A stretch of 64,000 nucleotides of DNA from an uncultured Aquimarina sp. (GTDB taxonomy: Bacteria > Bacteroidota > Bacteroidia > Flavobacteriales > Flavobacteriaceae): NCBI GenBank assembly GCA_947503135.1, contig CANNCQ010000006.1:1-64000 (forward strand), given 5' to 3'. How positions within the stretch are numbered: position 1 is the first letter of the stretch; the number at the start of each line of letters is the position of its first letter. The notes under the pieces are model-generated. The model was not told the origin of the DNA, did not search any database, and was given only the letters and a program-made list of their open reading frames with translations. Position numbers and translations under genes: made by a program. Of this stretch, positions 28,902-38,500 are shown in pieces.

Positions 28902-30230
28902 ATGAATCAATTAATAAAAATAGGTATATGTTTTTTTGCGAGTACATTTATTACTTTATGTGCACAGGAAAAAAAAGAGCTATGGACTTTAAAAGAGTGT
29001 ATGGATTATGCAGTTGCTAACAACTTACAGGTAAAGATTCAGGAGTTAGGGTTAGATGAAGCAGAGATTAATATTTTAAATGCACAGGGTAACTATTTAC
29101 CAAGTATTTCGGGTAATGCAACAAATACATGGAATTCAGGATTGAGTAGGAACCCCATAACCAATACCAATGAAAGGTTAACGGTGAGGAATTCATCATA
29201 TTCTTTAGGGGCGAATATTGCAGTATTTTCTGGTTTGCAAAACTACCATCGTTTACAATCTGCAAAACTTCAAAAAATAGCGAATCAATACAATATCGAT
29301 ACTACTAAAGATAATATTAGATTACAAATAGCGAATAGTTATTTGCAAATCGTAATACAACAAGAAAATTTAGAAGTGTTAAAAGCACAACACTTGATTA
29401 CCTTAGAACAGCTAAAGATAACGCAACAATTAGTGGATGCAGGTAATTTGCCAAGGGGAGATATTTTGACATTACAGGCAACATCTGCAACAGATTTACA
29501 AAATATAGCAAATGCTGAAAATAGCGTAATTATATCAAAAACAGCTATGAAACAGTTGTTGAACTTGGATTTTGATAGCGTATTCGAGGTGAAGTCTATT
29601 GAGCCTTCGTTTAATGATTTGGCAGTTTTAGAAAAGCCAATAACTACAATTATTGGTACTGTATTAGGGGTACGTAATGAAGTGAAGTTGGCGGAAAAAA
29701 ATCTAGAAATTTCTGAGCAACAAATTGAAATATCAAAAGGGAATCTATACCCTTCTGTTTCAGCATTTGCTAATGCAGGTTCTAGTGAGTCAGGAGGAAT
29801 AAACGATCCTTTTTTTACTCAAATAGATGAGAATTTTGGATTTAATTATGGCTTATCGGTTGCGGTTCCAATTTTTAACAGATTTCAAACTAAAAACTCG
29901 GTACTACAATCTAAAATTAATAAAGAGAGAAATGAGCTGCAGTTAGAGCAAGTAAAGCAGCGCTTGTCTCGTGATGTATACCAAGCTTATTTAGATGCTC
30001 AAGCAAGTAACAAAGCTTATGAAGCCTCAAAATTAGCAGTTACTGCAAATGCTCAAGCCTATGAATATGCTAAAAGTAGGTATGAAGTAGGTATTAGTAA
30101 TTCAATAGATTTTACGCAGGCAAAAATTGTATATCAAAACAGTCAAATTCAGCTGATACAATCAAAATACGATTTATTGTTTAGGTTAAAATTATTAGAA
30201 CTTTATATAGAAGGTAAGATTGAAAAATAG
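28902..30230 (+). CDS. TolC-family outer membrane efflux protein
   Basis: A signal peptide (ASTFITLCAQ, about 21 residues) precedes two OEP repeats. The first includes WTLKECMDYAVANNLQVKIQELGLDEAEINI and the strand pair GNYLPSISGNATNTW. The second includes ISEQQIEISKGNLYPSVSAFANAGSS and a barrel strand FNYGLSVAVPIFNRFQTKN. The long helices between them form the alpha-barrel tunnel. It completes the tripartite pump made by the four genes upstream. Length 442 is normal. Confidence 0.92.
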   Translation: MNQLIKIGICFFASTFITLCAQEKKELWTLKECMDYAVANNLQVKIQELGLDEAEINILNAQGNYLPSISGNATNTWNSGLSRNPITNTNERLTVRNSSYSLGANIAVFSGLQNYHRLQSAKLQKIANQYNIDTTKDNIRLQIANSYLQIVIQQENLEVLKAQHLITLEQLKITQQLVDAGNLPRGDILTLQATSATDLQNIANAENSVIISKTAMKQLLNLDFDSVFEVKSIEPSFNDLAVLEKPITTIIGTVLGVRNEVKLAEKNLEISEQQIEISKGNLYPSVSAFANAGSSESGGINDPFFTQIDENFGFNYGLSVAVPIFNRFQTKNSVLQSKINKERNELQLEQVKQRLSRDVYQAYLDAQASNKAYEASKLAVTANAQAYEYAKSRYEVGISNSIDFTQAKIVYQNSQIQLIQSKYDLLFRLKLLELYIEGKIEK

Positions 30231-30257
30231 GTGCCTAAGCTAATTTAAGCTCTAAAT

Positions 30258-30299
30258 TGTTATTTGTTAATAAAATTGTATATTTATACTTGCAAGTAT
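30258..30299 (+). promoter_or_regulatory. Promoter of the thioredoxin-like gene with adjoining palindrome
   Basis: TTG at 30258-30260 and TATATTTA at 30279-30286 are 18 bases apart. A perfect 14-base palindrome ATACTTGCAAGTAT at 30286-30299 spans the expected transcription start. The ATG is at 30314. Confidence 0.35.
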
Positions 30300-30313
30300 T
30301 ATAAAAAATAACA

Positions 30314-30610
30314 ATGTCGAAATTTGGTAACTTAATTGATATTAGTAAACCGGTGCTTTTAGACTTTTTTACTGATTGGAGTGAAATGTCTAAAGCTATG
30401 AACCCTGTGCTTAGAGATGTTGCTGCAGCTATAGGGGATAAAGGGAAAGTAATTAAGATAAATGTAGATAAAAACGAGGATTTGGCCAATGCACTACGAG
30501 TAACAGGTGTGCCAACTTTAATGATTTATAAATCGGGCAAAATGGTGTGGCGCCAAAATGGGGAACAAGACGCCAATACACTTATAGCGCTAATGGGTCA
30601 ATACCTTTAA
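30314..30610 (+). CDS. Thioredoxin-fold protein lacking both active-site cysteines
   Basis: The 98-residue protein has a full thioredoxin pattern: strand KPVLLDFFTDW, helix, strand VIKINVDKNEDLANAL, the cis-Pro loop TGVPTLMIYKSGKM and a final helix. The active site WCxxC is replaced by WSEMSK, so neither catalytic Cys is present and there is no Cys elsewhere. I recall similar cysteine-free thioredoxins in flavobacteria, so this is probably not a damaged gene. It may act as a binding module. Its end overlaps the convergent deacetylase gene by 29 bases. Confidence 0.82.
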   Translation: MSKFGNLIDISKPVLLDFFTDWSEMSKAMNPVLRDVAAAIGDKGKVIKINVDKNEDLANALRVTGVPTLMIYKSGKMVWRQNGEQDANTLIALMGQYL

Positions 30611-31226
30611 ATTGATACCCCAATTTACTAAAGTGATTAAGAATACGAGGGAGTACATATCTTAATTTATCTTCTGCTTTTTTGCTATCATGAAAAACGA
30701 CAATGGCACCTTCTTTGGTATTGTCAATCACATTGTTTAAGCATTTGTTTTTTGAGATGTTGACGTCAAAGTCAGCACTTAAAACAGACCACATTATAAT
30801 TTTATAGCCGTTTTCTCTTATTAATTTTCGTTGTGCTTTAGTGCATTTTCCAAACGGGGGTCTGAAAATTTTGGTTTTCGTGTCAGGGCTATAAAGTTTA
30901 GAATCCACCAGCATAATTTCTTTCAAGTAGCCTTTAGTGGTTGTTTTCCAGCCATTTTTATGATGTTGTGTGTGGTTTCCTAAACTGTGCCCTTCGTTTT
31001 TGAGCTGTTTAAATATTAACGGATTTTTATCCATATTATCGCCTATGCAAAAAAAAGTAGCTTTTGCATTATAGCGTTTGAGTTGCTCTAAAACAAATAA
31101 AGTAACTTCTGTAGGCCCGTCGTCAAAAGTAAGGTATATAGTTTTTTCAGTGTTACTGAAATGCCAAATACGTTTTTTAAAAATAATTGAAAGCCACCGA
31201 GGACTTTTTACCCAGTAAGCTTTCAT
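30582..31226 (-). CDS. NodB-type polysaccharide deacetylase
   Basis: This is a carbohydrate esterase family 4 protein. The motifs are TFDDGP near residue 34 (metal and base Asp), HSLGNHTQHH (two metal His), FRPPFGKCT (motif 3), the MWSVLSADFD segment and the IVVFHDS motif with the last catalytic His. The short N-terminus has no clear signal peptide. It removes acetyl groups from peptidoglycan or surface glycans in known relatives; the substrate here is not clear. Only 4 bases separate it from the DUF2723 gene upstream, so the two are one operon. Confidence 0.9.
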   Translation of the reverse strand: MKAYWVKSPRWLSIIFKKRIWHFSNTEKTIYLTFDDGPTEVTLFVLEQLKRYNAKATFFCIGDNMDKNPLIFKQLKNEGHSLGNHTQHHKNGWKTTTKGYLKEIMLVDSKLYSPDTKTKIFRPPFGKCTKAQRKLIRENGYKIIMWSVLSADFDVNISKNKCLNNVIDNTKEGAIVVFHDSKKAEDKLRYVLPRILNHFSKLGYQFKGIDPLAL

Positions 31227-31230
31227 TTAT

Positions 31231-34200
31231 TTAATTGGTAGAATCTATAATCTTTAAAGCTTCTGTAGCTTCTTTAGGTAAGTTTCCCTTATCCGTTTTG
31301 TAACCTTCCTTGTCCTTGTCGTAAAAAGCTCCAAATAGCTCTAAATACCCGTTAAATTCGTCTGCTTTTTTATCGAGTATTTCATAATCTTCATTAATCA
31401 TTAAAAGATCAACTACACCTCTATAACGCTCGACTTGAGTAATTATTTTTTCGGCATGTTTGTCGTAATAGGCGATTTCCATTCTTCGCTGTTTTATTTC
31501 GTCATCCTGTTCTTCGGGAGCTAAACTAGCGTAGTAAGCTAATTTTTCTTGATATTTAAAAGCGAGTTTATTCCAAAGTTCACGTGCTTTTTCGATTTCA
31601 CCTATTTGGTAATATCCACTAATAAAAGGTTCGATTAATGTGTAGTATTCATAAAATTCAATAGGCATTTTTTCTAAGCTTAAATCAATAATAGCTTTAG
31701 CTTTATAGGCCTTTTTTTCGTTAATCAAATTCTCCATCAATCGAGCTAAAGTACTGCGATAAGTAATTGCGTTTTTGCGAGTTTCCGGATCGTGATATAT
31801 GTTAGGATCTTCACTGTTTCCCCAATCCCACTTCATAACCATGTCATACAATTGGTCGGTATTAATGCGCCCCATTTCAAAAGGATTGTTTCGGTCTAGC
31901 GGAGTTTTAATAGGTACTAATTGGTATGTTAATCCAGTAAGTTGTAGGTAATCCTTCATCCATAAATAATCATCATCGCCAAAGCTTCCTCCTGTAAAAT
32001 AAATTGGGCGTTCCCAATTATTATTGGCAAGAATATCGAGCATCAGTAAGCGGTTTTTATAAAGCAGGTCTTCTTTAATATGGAAAACCATTTCATCAAC
32101 AATTAAATGAGCATCTTCAGGGGCAACAATGCCATTTCTTAAAACAGCTTCTTTATCTACCGGAATGCGTACATTTTTAGTAGGAAAGGTGTTTATGAAA
32201 GTTCCACTTTGTAATTCGGCTTGCGTTCGTTTGTCAGGGTTTTCAATCCAATTCATCCAACTTTTAATGTCAAGCGTATCGGTAGTCAATTCCTTGTAGT
32301 AAATAGCATCATTATTTCCCCAACGGTAAAATTCATGTTCTAGTTGTGACGGGATAGGAGGACTTTTGTAAGCCGCTCTTTTCATTTGGTCGATATACCA
32401 ATCGGTAGCAAATAGGCTGGTGTTTACAGTACGTACATCGGTACGAAACTCTTCGATATCTTGAGCATACCAAAGCGCAAACGTATCATTATCGCCAATG
32501 GTAAAAAGTATGGCGTTTTCGGCACAAGATTCTAAATACATTTTAGCCATTGCTGGAGCCGTGTATTTGTTAGATCGGTCATGGTCGTCCCAGTTTTGAG
32601 AGGCCATTAATACAGGAGCCGCTAAAAGGGTAAGCGTTAAAACAGAAGGGATGCTTACTTTAGGAGATAAATATTTTTTTAGCCCTTCGTAAATTCCGTA
32701 AACTCCAAAGCCTATCCAAATAGCAAAAACATAAAAAGAGCCTACTAAAGCATAATCACGCTCGCGAGGTTCAAAAGGACGTTCGTTAAGATACACTTTT
32801 AGGGCTATTCCTGTAAAAAGGAAAAAAAGTAGGAGTACCCAGAAATTCTTTTTATCGTACTGAAGTTGAAACAGAAGACCAATAAGTCCTATTATTAAAG
32901 GAAGAAAATAGTAGGTATTTCTTGCTTTGTTTTTGAGGTCATCCGTGGTTAAAAAATCTTGATTTCCTAAACGGATTGCATCTATAAAAGAAATACCACT
33001 AATCCAATTTCCATCTTCGTTGGTGTATTTTCCTTGGTTGTCATTTTGTCGACCAACAAAATTCCACATAAAATAACGCCAATACATATAGCCAAATTGA
33101 TATTCAAACATGTAAGAAACATTATCTATAAAGGAGGGCTTTTTTACATTAATATATTCCCCAAAACGGCTTAAAAATTTAGTGTATTCTTCCAAGGTTA
33201 ACTTTCCTTTTCGGTAATCACTCATAAATTCACCAACTACTCGCTGTAAATCTTTGTCCGATGCATATTGTCCTTTAATGGTGAATTTTAAAGGTCCTGT
33301 AAAACGCATGTAATTTTCAGCATGTTCACTACTCCACATTCTAGGTAAAATAGCTTTGTGTTTGTCTTCTAGATTTTGCCTTGCATTTTTGTAATCATTT
33401 ACAATAATATATTTCTTTTTTTCTAAGTCTTTCTCATATTTAGGTTTATCATCTAAATAAGGCTTTTGAGGATCTAAGCCACCATAAATTTCTGAAAATT
33501 GGGGTCCGTAAAAAAGATGTGTTTCTTGGTATTGTTCACGATTATAATAAGCTAAAAGTTCTCTTGCATTGTTAGGGTTGTTTTCGTTGATTACGGTACC
33601 CGCATTTGCACGAATAGGAAGCATTAACCAGCTCGAAAAACCAATAAATATGAATAATATGCAAAGTATAAGTGTGTTAATTTGAGCGTAACCTTTGTTA
33701 ATAGTGAATTTGATACCGAAGTAAAAAATTACGATAAATAGTAAGCCAGTAAAAATAGTACCCGAGTTAAATGGAAGCCCTAGACTGTTTACAAAAAACA
33801 CCTCTGTTTTTCCAAAAAAGGCTAAAGTGTAAGGGAGTAGTAATTTGAAAATAAACATTAATATGGCAACCACTACTACATTAGCAATTAAGAAGTTTTT
33901 TAGGGTGATTTCTTTGTAATTTTTAAAGAAGTATAAAAAACCTATAGCGGGCAACGTTAACAAGCCCATGAAGTGTACTCCAAAAGATAATCCAACTACA
34001 AATGCAATAAGTATAAGCCAGCGGTTTCCTCTAGGGGTATTCATTTCGCTTTCCCAACGTAATCCTAAATAAAATAAAATAGATAATATGAATGAAGCCA
34101 TAGCATATACTTCGGCTTCTACAGCATTGAACCAAAAACTATCGGTAAAGGTAAAAGCAAGAGACCCTACAGCGGCACTCCCTAAAATCATCCATTGAGA

Positions 34201-34554
34201 AGCAGGTTCAGTTTCTTTATTCTTTGAAATTACTAGTTTTTTAATGAGGTATGAAATAGACCAAAACATAAAAAGAATAGTAAATGCCGAAGCAAAAACA
34301 GACATCATATTTACACAAAGGGCAATTAATTGAGCGTTTCCAAAACTAAAGGTTGCAAAAAAAGCACCAATCATTTGATATAATGGTGCCCCTGGAGGAT
34401 GCCCAACTTGTAATTTAGCAGAAGTGGAAATATATTCACCTGCATCCCAAAAACTAGCGGTGGGTTCCACAGAAAGGGAGTAGGTTATAAAAGCAATAGC
34501 AAATACAAGCCATCCGATAATAATATTCCATTTCTGGTAGTTGAAAACCTTCAT
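31231..34554 (-). CDS. DUF2723 membrane glycosyltransferase (TMEM260/GT117-like)
   Basis: A 1107-residue protein. The N-terminal half has about a dozen hydrophobic helices in the style of GT-C mannosyltransferases, and starts with the DUF2723 mark SVEPTASFWDAGEYISTSAKLQVGHPPGAPLYQ, including the W-D-x-GE segment where the acidic catalytic residue is expected. The second half is soluble, with TPR-like helices. The human relative TMEM260 is an O-mannosyltransferase, and a protein O-glycosylation role is plausible in flavobacteria. It is first in an operon with the deacetylase. Confidence 0.88.
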   Translation of the reverse strand: MKVFNYQKWNIIIGWLVFAIAFITYSLSVEPTASFWDAGEYISTSAKLQVGHPPGAPLYQMIGAFFATFSFGNAQLIALCVNMMSVFASAFTILFMFWSISYLIKKLVISKNKETEPASQWMILGSAAVGSLAFTFTDSFWFNAVEAEVYAMASFILSILFYLGLRWESEMNTPRGNRWLILIAFVVGLSFGVHFMGLLTLPAIGFLYFFKNYKEITLKNFLIANVVVVAILMFIFKLLLPYTLAFFGKTEVFFVNSLGLPFNSGTIFTGLLFIVIFYFGIKFTINKGYAQINTLILCILFIFIGFSSWLMLPIRANAGTVINENNPNNARELLAYYNREQYQETHLFYGPQFSEIYGGLDPQKPYLDDKPKYEKDLEKKKYIIVNDYKNARQNLEDKHKAILPRMWSSEHAENYMRFTGPLKFTIKGQYASDKDLQRVVGEFMSDYRKGKLTLEEYTKFLSRFGEYINVKKPSFIDNVSYMFEYQFGYMYWRYFMWNFVGRQNDNQGKYTNEDGNWISGISFIDAIRLGNQDFLTTDDLKNKARNTYYFLPLIIGLIGLLFQLQYDKKNFWVLLLFFLFTGIALKVYLNERPFEPRERDYALVGSFYVFAIWIGFGVYGIYEGLKKYLSPKVSIPSVLTLTLLAAPVLMASQNWDDHDRSNKYTAPAMAKMYLESCAENAILFTIGDNDTFALWYAQDIEEFRTDVRTVNTSLFATDWYIDQMKRAAYKSPPIPSQLEHEFYRWGNNDAIYYKELTTDTLDIKSWMNWIENPDKRTQAELQSGTFINTFPTKNVRIPVDKEAVLRNGIVAPEDAHLIVDEMVFHIKEDLLYKNRLLMLDILANNNWERPIYFTGGSFGDDDYLWMKDYLQLTGLTYQLVPIKTPLDRNNPFEMGRINTDQLYDMVMKWDWGNSEDPNIYHDPETRKNAITYRSTLARLMENLINEKKAYKAKAIIDLSLEKMPIEFYEYYTLIEPFISGYYQIGEIEKARELWNKLAFKYQEKLAYYASLAPEEQDDEIKQRRMEIAYYDKHAEKIITQVERYRGVVDLLMINEDYEILDKKADEFNGYLELFGAFYDKDKEGYKTDKGNLPKEATEALKIIDSTN

Positions 34555-34653
34555 ATAAATAAATGTAAAAAAAGTTGTAGCGAATTTAGTGATTTATATA
34601 GATACGACTAGAAAACCTTTGAATTTCAATTTTAATTTTTTTTTACTTTTTTG

Positions 34654-34684
34654 TTTGGAATAATGGAATTAAGTATTAAATTTG
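34654..34684 (+). promoter_or_regulatory. Promoter of tRNA-Gln
   Basis: TTTG at 34654-34657, a 19-base spacer and TAAATTTG at 34677-34684 give an almost perfect Bacteroidota promoter 20 bases before the tRNA. Confidence 0.7.
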
Positions 34685-34703
34685 CACCCGTGTTACAAAA
34701 CAC

Positions 34704-34776
34704 TGGTCTATGGTGTAACTGGCAACACGTCTGTTTTTGGTACAGAAGAGTCTAGGTTCGAGCCCTAGTAGACCAA
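34704..34776 (+). tRNA. tRNA-Gln (anticodon TTG)
   Basis: All arms fold: the acceptor TGGTCTA pairs fully with TAGACCA, D stem GTGT/ACAC, anticodon stem TCTGT/ACAGA with loop TTTTGGT, and T stem CTAGG/CCTAG with loop TTCGAGC. Anticodon bases TTG at positions 34-36 specify glutamine. The discriminator is A and the CCA tail is not encoded. Length is 73 bases. Confidence 0.96.
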
Positions 34777-34777
34777 C

Positions 34778-34813
34778 AAAAGAGCTGAAATTTATTTTTC
34801 AGCTCTTTTTTTA
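34778..34813 (+). terminator. Terminator after tRNA-Gln
   Basis: A 13-base stem AAAAGAGCTGAAA (34778-34790) pairs with 34797-34809, has a 6-base loop and is followed by a run of T. It begins 2 bases after the tRNA. Confidence 0.82.
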
Positions 34814-34836
34814 TGTCTTGTTTAAACAAAAATCTT

Positions 34837-34899
34837 GTGAACACTATAACGGATCAAGTCATAAAAGATTAAGTCGGATTAAGCCGTGAACACTATAAC
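34837..34899. repeat. Direct repeat pair downstream of tRNA-Gln
   Basis: GTGAACACTATAAC occurs at 34837-34850 and 34886-34899 with a 49-base period. Between them are three degenerate copies of GGATTAAGTC. The stretch 34814-34983 has no gene. No copy of the tRNA 3' end was seen, so an attachment site is not supported. Confidence 0.55.
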
Positions 34900-34983
34900 T
34901 ATACAACAAATTTTAGGAATGATCCATGATCCCATTGTTTTTTACAATTACACACATCAAAACAAATATAACAAACTACATCA

Positions 34984-35529
34984 CTAAAACTTATATTTAA
35001 ATCCAATCAAATGACTGTTGTTTAGGCTACTGTACGATAGTTCTAGGTGTTTTTTTTGATACGGAGTGGTAAATAAATAGGAGCTTCCAATACCGATAAT
35101 TGCACCTGCTAATATATCAAATTCATCATGTCTGTTGGCGTCTACCCTACTAAAAGCAGTAAATCCAGCAGCTAAATAAGCGGGAATGCTGTATTTAAAT
35201 CCGTAACGTATGTGTACGTAAGATGCTGCCTGAAATGTTGTAGAGGTATGCCCTGAGGGAAATGAGTTGTTATTACTTAAATCGGGTCTGGGTTTATCAA
35301 TCGTTTGTTTTAAAGTGAATGTAATTGCTTGATTCAAAAGAAAACTTTTTGCGAATTGCCAAGCTCCTTTTTTGTCTTTTTTTAATAGTGTAGTTCCTAA
35401 AGCGTAAGCGGGTACTGCAATTAGAAATAGATCTCCTGCATCCTCAATAGTGCTGCTTTGAGAGTAATTTCTTTGAAGTCCTACAAAAAGGAATAACATT
35501 ACGAGTATACTGGTGATATGTGCTTTCAT
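34984..35529 (-). CDS. PAP2-family phosphatase
   Basis: A type 2 phosphatidic acid phosphatase. It has a signal-like N-terminus (LVMLFLFVGLQRNYSQ) and the three motifs in order: KQTIDKPRPD (motif 1), FPSGHTSTTF (motif 2, with the catalytic His) and SRVDANRHDEFDILAG (motif 3). Such enzymes dephosphorylate lipid phosphates, undecaprenyl pyrophosphate or phosphate esters in the envelope. Its 3' end faces tRNA-Gln. The upstream gene on the same strand, 24 bases away, is the phosphoesterase-kinase-barrel gene, so both may be co-transcribed. Confidence 0.88.
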   Translation of the reverse strand: MKAHITSILVMLFLFVGLQRNYSQSSTIEDAGDLFLIAVPAYALGTTLLKKDKKGAWQFAKSFLLNQAITFTLKQTIDKPRPDLSNNNSFPSGHTSTTFQAASYVHIRYGFKYSIPAYLAAGFTAFSRVDANRHDEFDILAGAIIGIGSSYLFTTPYQKKHLELSYSSLNNSHLIGFKYKF

Positions 35530-35553
35530 AGATGTGTTTTTAAATAGTTTTAA

Positions 35554-38500
35554 TTAAAAGCCGAAGCCTAATTTAAATGCAAATCGCAAACCTTCATTGG
35601 CAGAAAATAAGGAAGCATTACCTACTAAAATATCTGCTGCGTTTATAAATAACCCTCCTCCGTATGAATTGTTCCATTTTTGAGAATTATTATTGGATAA
35701 CCACACTTTTCCATAATCAAAGCCTCCGTAAAAACCAACATTAAGAGGTGCTAAATTTGTTTTTAAGCGGGTAACAATTACTCGTAAATCGGTAGTTTGG
35801 TAAAGGGATCTTTTTCCTGTGAAGCGTTGATTTCGAAAACCTCGCAAACCATTATCCCCACCGATAGTAGCTGCTTGGAAAAACTCAAAACTATTACCAA
35901 AATTTATATGCGATCCTACTTTAGAAGCGATTACTATTTTACCATTGGAATTAATTTTATGATCAAAGCTTAGAGAAGGTTTTATGTATGTAAATCCTTT
36001 AGCAGTACTTAGGTTAGTTTTGTAACCTGCTATTAATTGGGCTTCGATACCCAAAGTAGGGAATGCTTTTTGGTCTTTGTTTATAAAATTGTATTCAGCT
36101 TCTAAACCTAAAAAGTTTTTTCGAGAATTGATGTCATCACCTAAAGTACTAATAAAACGATTAGGACTTCGTTCTACCTCAATACTTTCATAACCGATGG
36201 AGGTTTTGAATGTAGCCCCTAAATAACTTTTCCACGAAAGTGAAGGAGCGACTTTAAATTCACTTATTTTAACCCTATTAAAATCCAAGTCGAATTGATC
36301 TTCATCAGTAAAATTAGGGTTTTCGGTGTTGTTGCCAAATCCGAAGAAATTAATACTATAATTAGGGCTAGTAAGCCTAAAGTCTATACCAAAATTCAAG
36401 TTTTTAAACACATTAGCAAACTCACTATTATGGGTGATTTCAAAACCATTGGTAGCAAAATAATAAGCCGCTTTAAAAGTGTGAACAGAGGTAAATGGAT
36501 TGCGCTCAAAACCATATAATGTTGTGGTATTGGTGATTCCTAGTTTTATTCCGTCATCAGGGTTAAACCCAATTGCAGGCGCTAGTTGATTAGAGCTGTT
36601 TTTTAGCTTTTTGTAATCGTAAATATTTACAGTATAATCATCGCTTAATTTCTTTTTAAACTTACCGTCATTAAGAGTATTCTTCTTTGATTTATAATCG
36701 TAAACCGTAATTTTACGCGGATTGGTAATTTTGTAAGTGTCGTTATTCTGACCTCCAATGATTCGAATAGGAATTAATTTTTTTCCCTGTCCAAGGACCT
36801 CAAAAGTATCTTTTCCATCCAATCCGTATATCCATATTTCTTTGCTTTCATCACGGCTGTAGGTTCTTTTAAGAGAAACAGTTTCTTTACTACTTTGTTT
36901 AACAGTTATTGCTGTTTTTCCATCGCTTAATCTTTCAATAGTCACATAATCTTCTTTGTCGGTTCCTTTAATAAGTACATAGCGGTTTACGTGCTTAAAA
37001 TAGGCATCTGCTATTTTTTGTAGGTTTCCTTTTCGACCGATTAGTTGCTCTTTAATTTTAGCAATAGTTTTGGGGTCCATTTCTGGAGGAAATTTTTCAA
37101 AAGCACTGTTAATAATATCGTTGGTAAGTTGCTCGCTAATTTGTTTTACTTGGGCATCCCAAACTTTTTTTCCAGATCGATTTATCAGTGCAACATCTAG
37201 TGGATAGGGAGATAAATTAAACCATTTAGGATTTTTTAAATCGGAGTCGTACTTTTTCAAAACTTTGGCCACAGGGATAATTTTTGTTGCTGTATTTAAA
37301 ACGGCACCGTCATTCATAATTGAAAAAGCCTGATCTCGGTCTCTTGGAATAGGTTTGTATATTTTTTTTTCACCTTCTTCAAATACTCCCCAGCGCCATT
37401 GATCCTCATGCCTGTCCCAATCGCCAATAAGCATGTCAAATAAACGAGCTCTTATGTAAGTTGCTTCGTCGAGCTCATGGGTTGAGTTTTTACGAAGCTT
37501 TTGAAGTAAATCAGTAGTACTTATAATTTTTTTAGGAACACCAAAACTAGTTAATTCTTTTTGAGAAGTGGCTACGCGCTCTTCAATCATGTATAATTCA
37601 TCTCCAAAATCGGCGGTAAACCCTTCTAAAGCCTTTTGTTTAGGAATGTAATATAATTTGGGGTTGGAATGATAAACATTAATAGCTTCTGCTAATTCTC
37701 CGATAACAAAAGGAGCATAAGGTTGTGAGCCAGCAAAAACATCCAACAAAAAGTTTTCGGTAATTGTATTATCAAATTCATCTTTAATATAAGTTTCTTT
37801 AAAAGCTACAGCTTGTATAAATCGTAAGGCATTTTTACGTAATGCCCTCATGGTATATTCTTTACCAAGCGAATCTTTTAAACGTAAAGATTTAGATTGA
37901 TTGCCGCCCCCTTTTCTAACAGGAGTTAAGCCGCCATATAAAGTATCTAGGTTTACAGTTGGTGCGGTTACTTTTTTGCTATACTCCTTGCGGTAACGAT
38001 CTCCCCAAAGCCATTGGTATAGCTTAGTTTTGGTAGTTTCTTTTTTTGTATATATAGAGGTACTTACAGAGTTCGAAGAAATAGGTTTGTAAGTTACTTC
38101 TTTGTTTTTGTTAATCGTAGGGTACACTTCTGTTTCAAAAACGATAGTGTTATTTGGGGCGGAATAAAAACGAACGTAGGAAGACCCATCTTCAAAAATA
38201 TCTAACCTAGCATAACCATATTCGCCGAATGAAAATTGCCCATTAGCCAATCGGGTTTCACTTTTTTTAGAGCCGCTACCACTTATAATTTGAGTTAAAT
38301 TATCTTGGGAGATGTATTGTAAACTATGTTCGTGGCCAGAAAGAAAGATTACTTTATCATTTTCTTGTGCGAGTGTTACAATTCGTTTTTTTAAACTTCT
38401 GTAATATTTGTTATTAATATCAGCATTTGAGAGGCCACTCGTATTTCGGACGATATTTTTTAAGGATCCCAATATTGGAAAAGGCTTTAGATGTTGTTTT

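Noticed and set aside
34704..34983. tRNA gene with nearby repeats as an integrated element border
   Set aside because: No integrase, no second copy of the tRNA 3' end and no foreign cargo between tRNA and the PAP2 gene.
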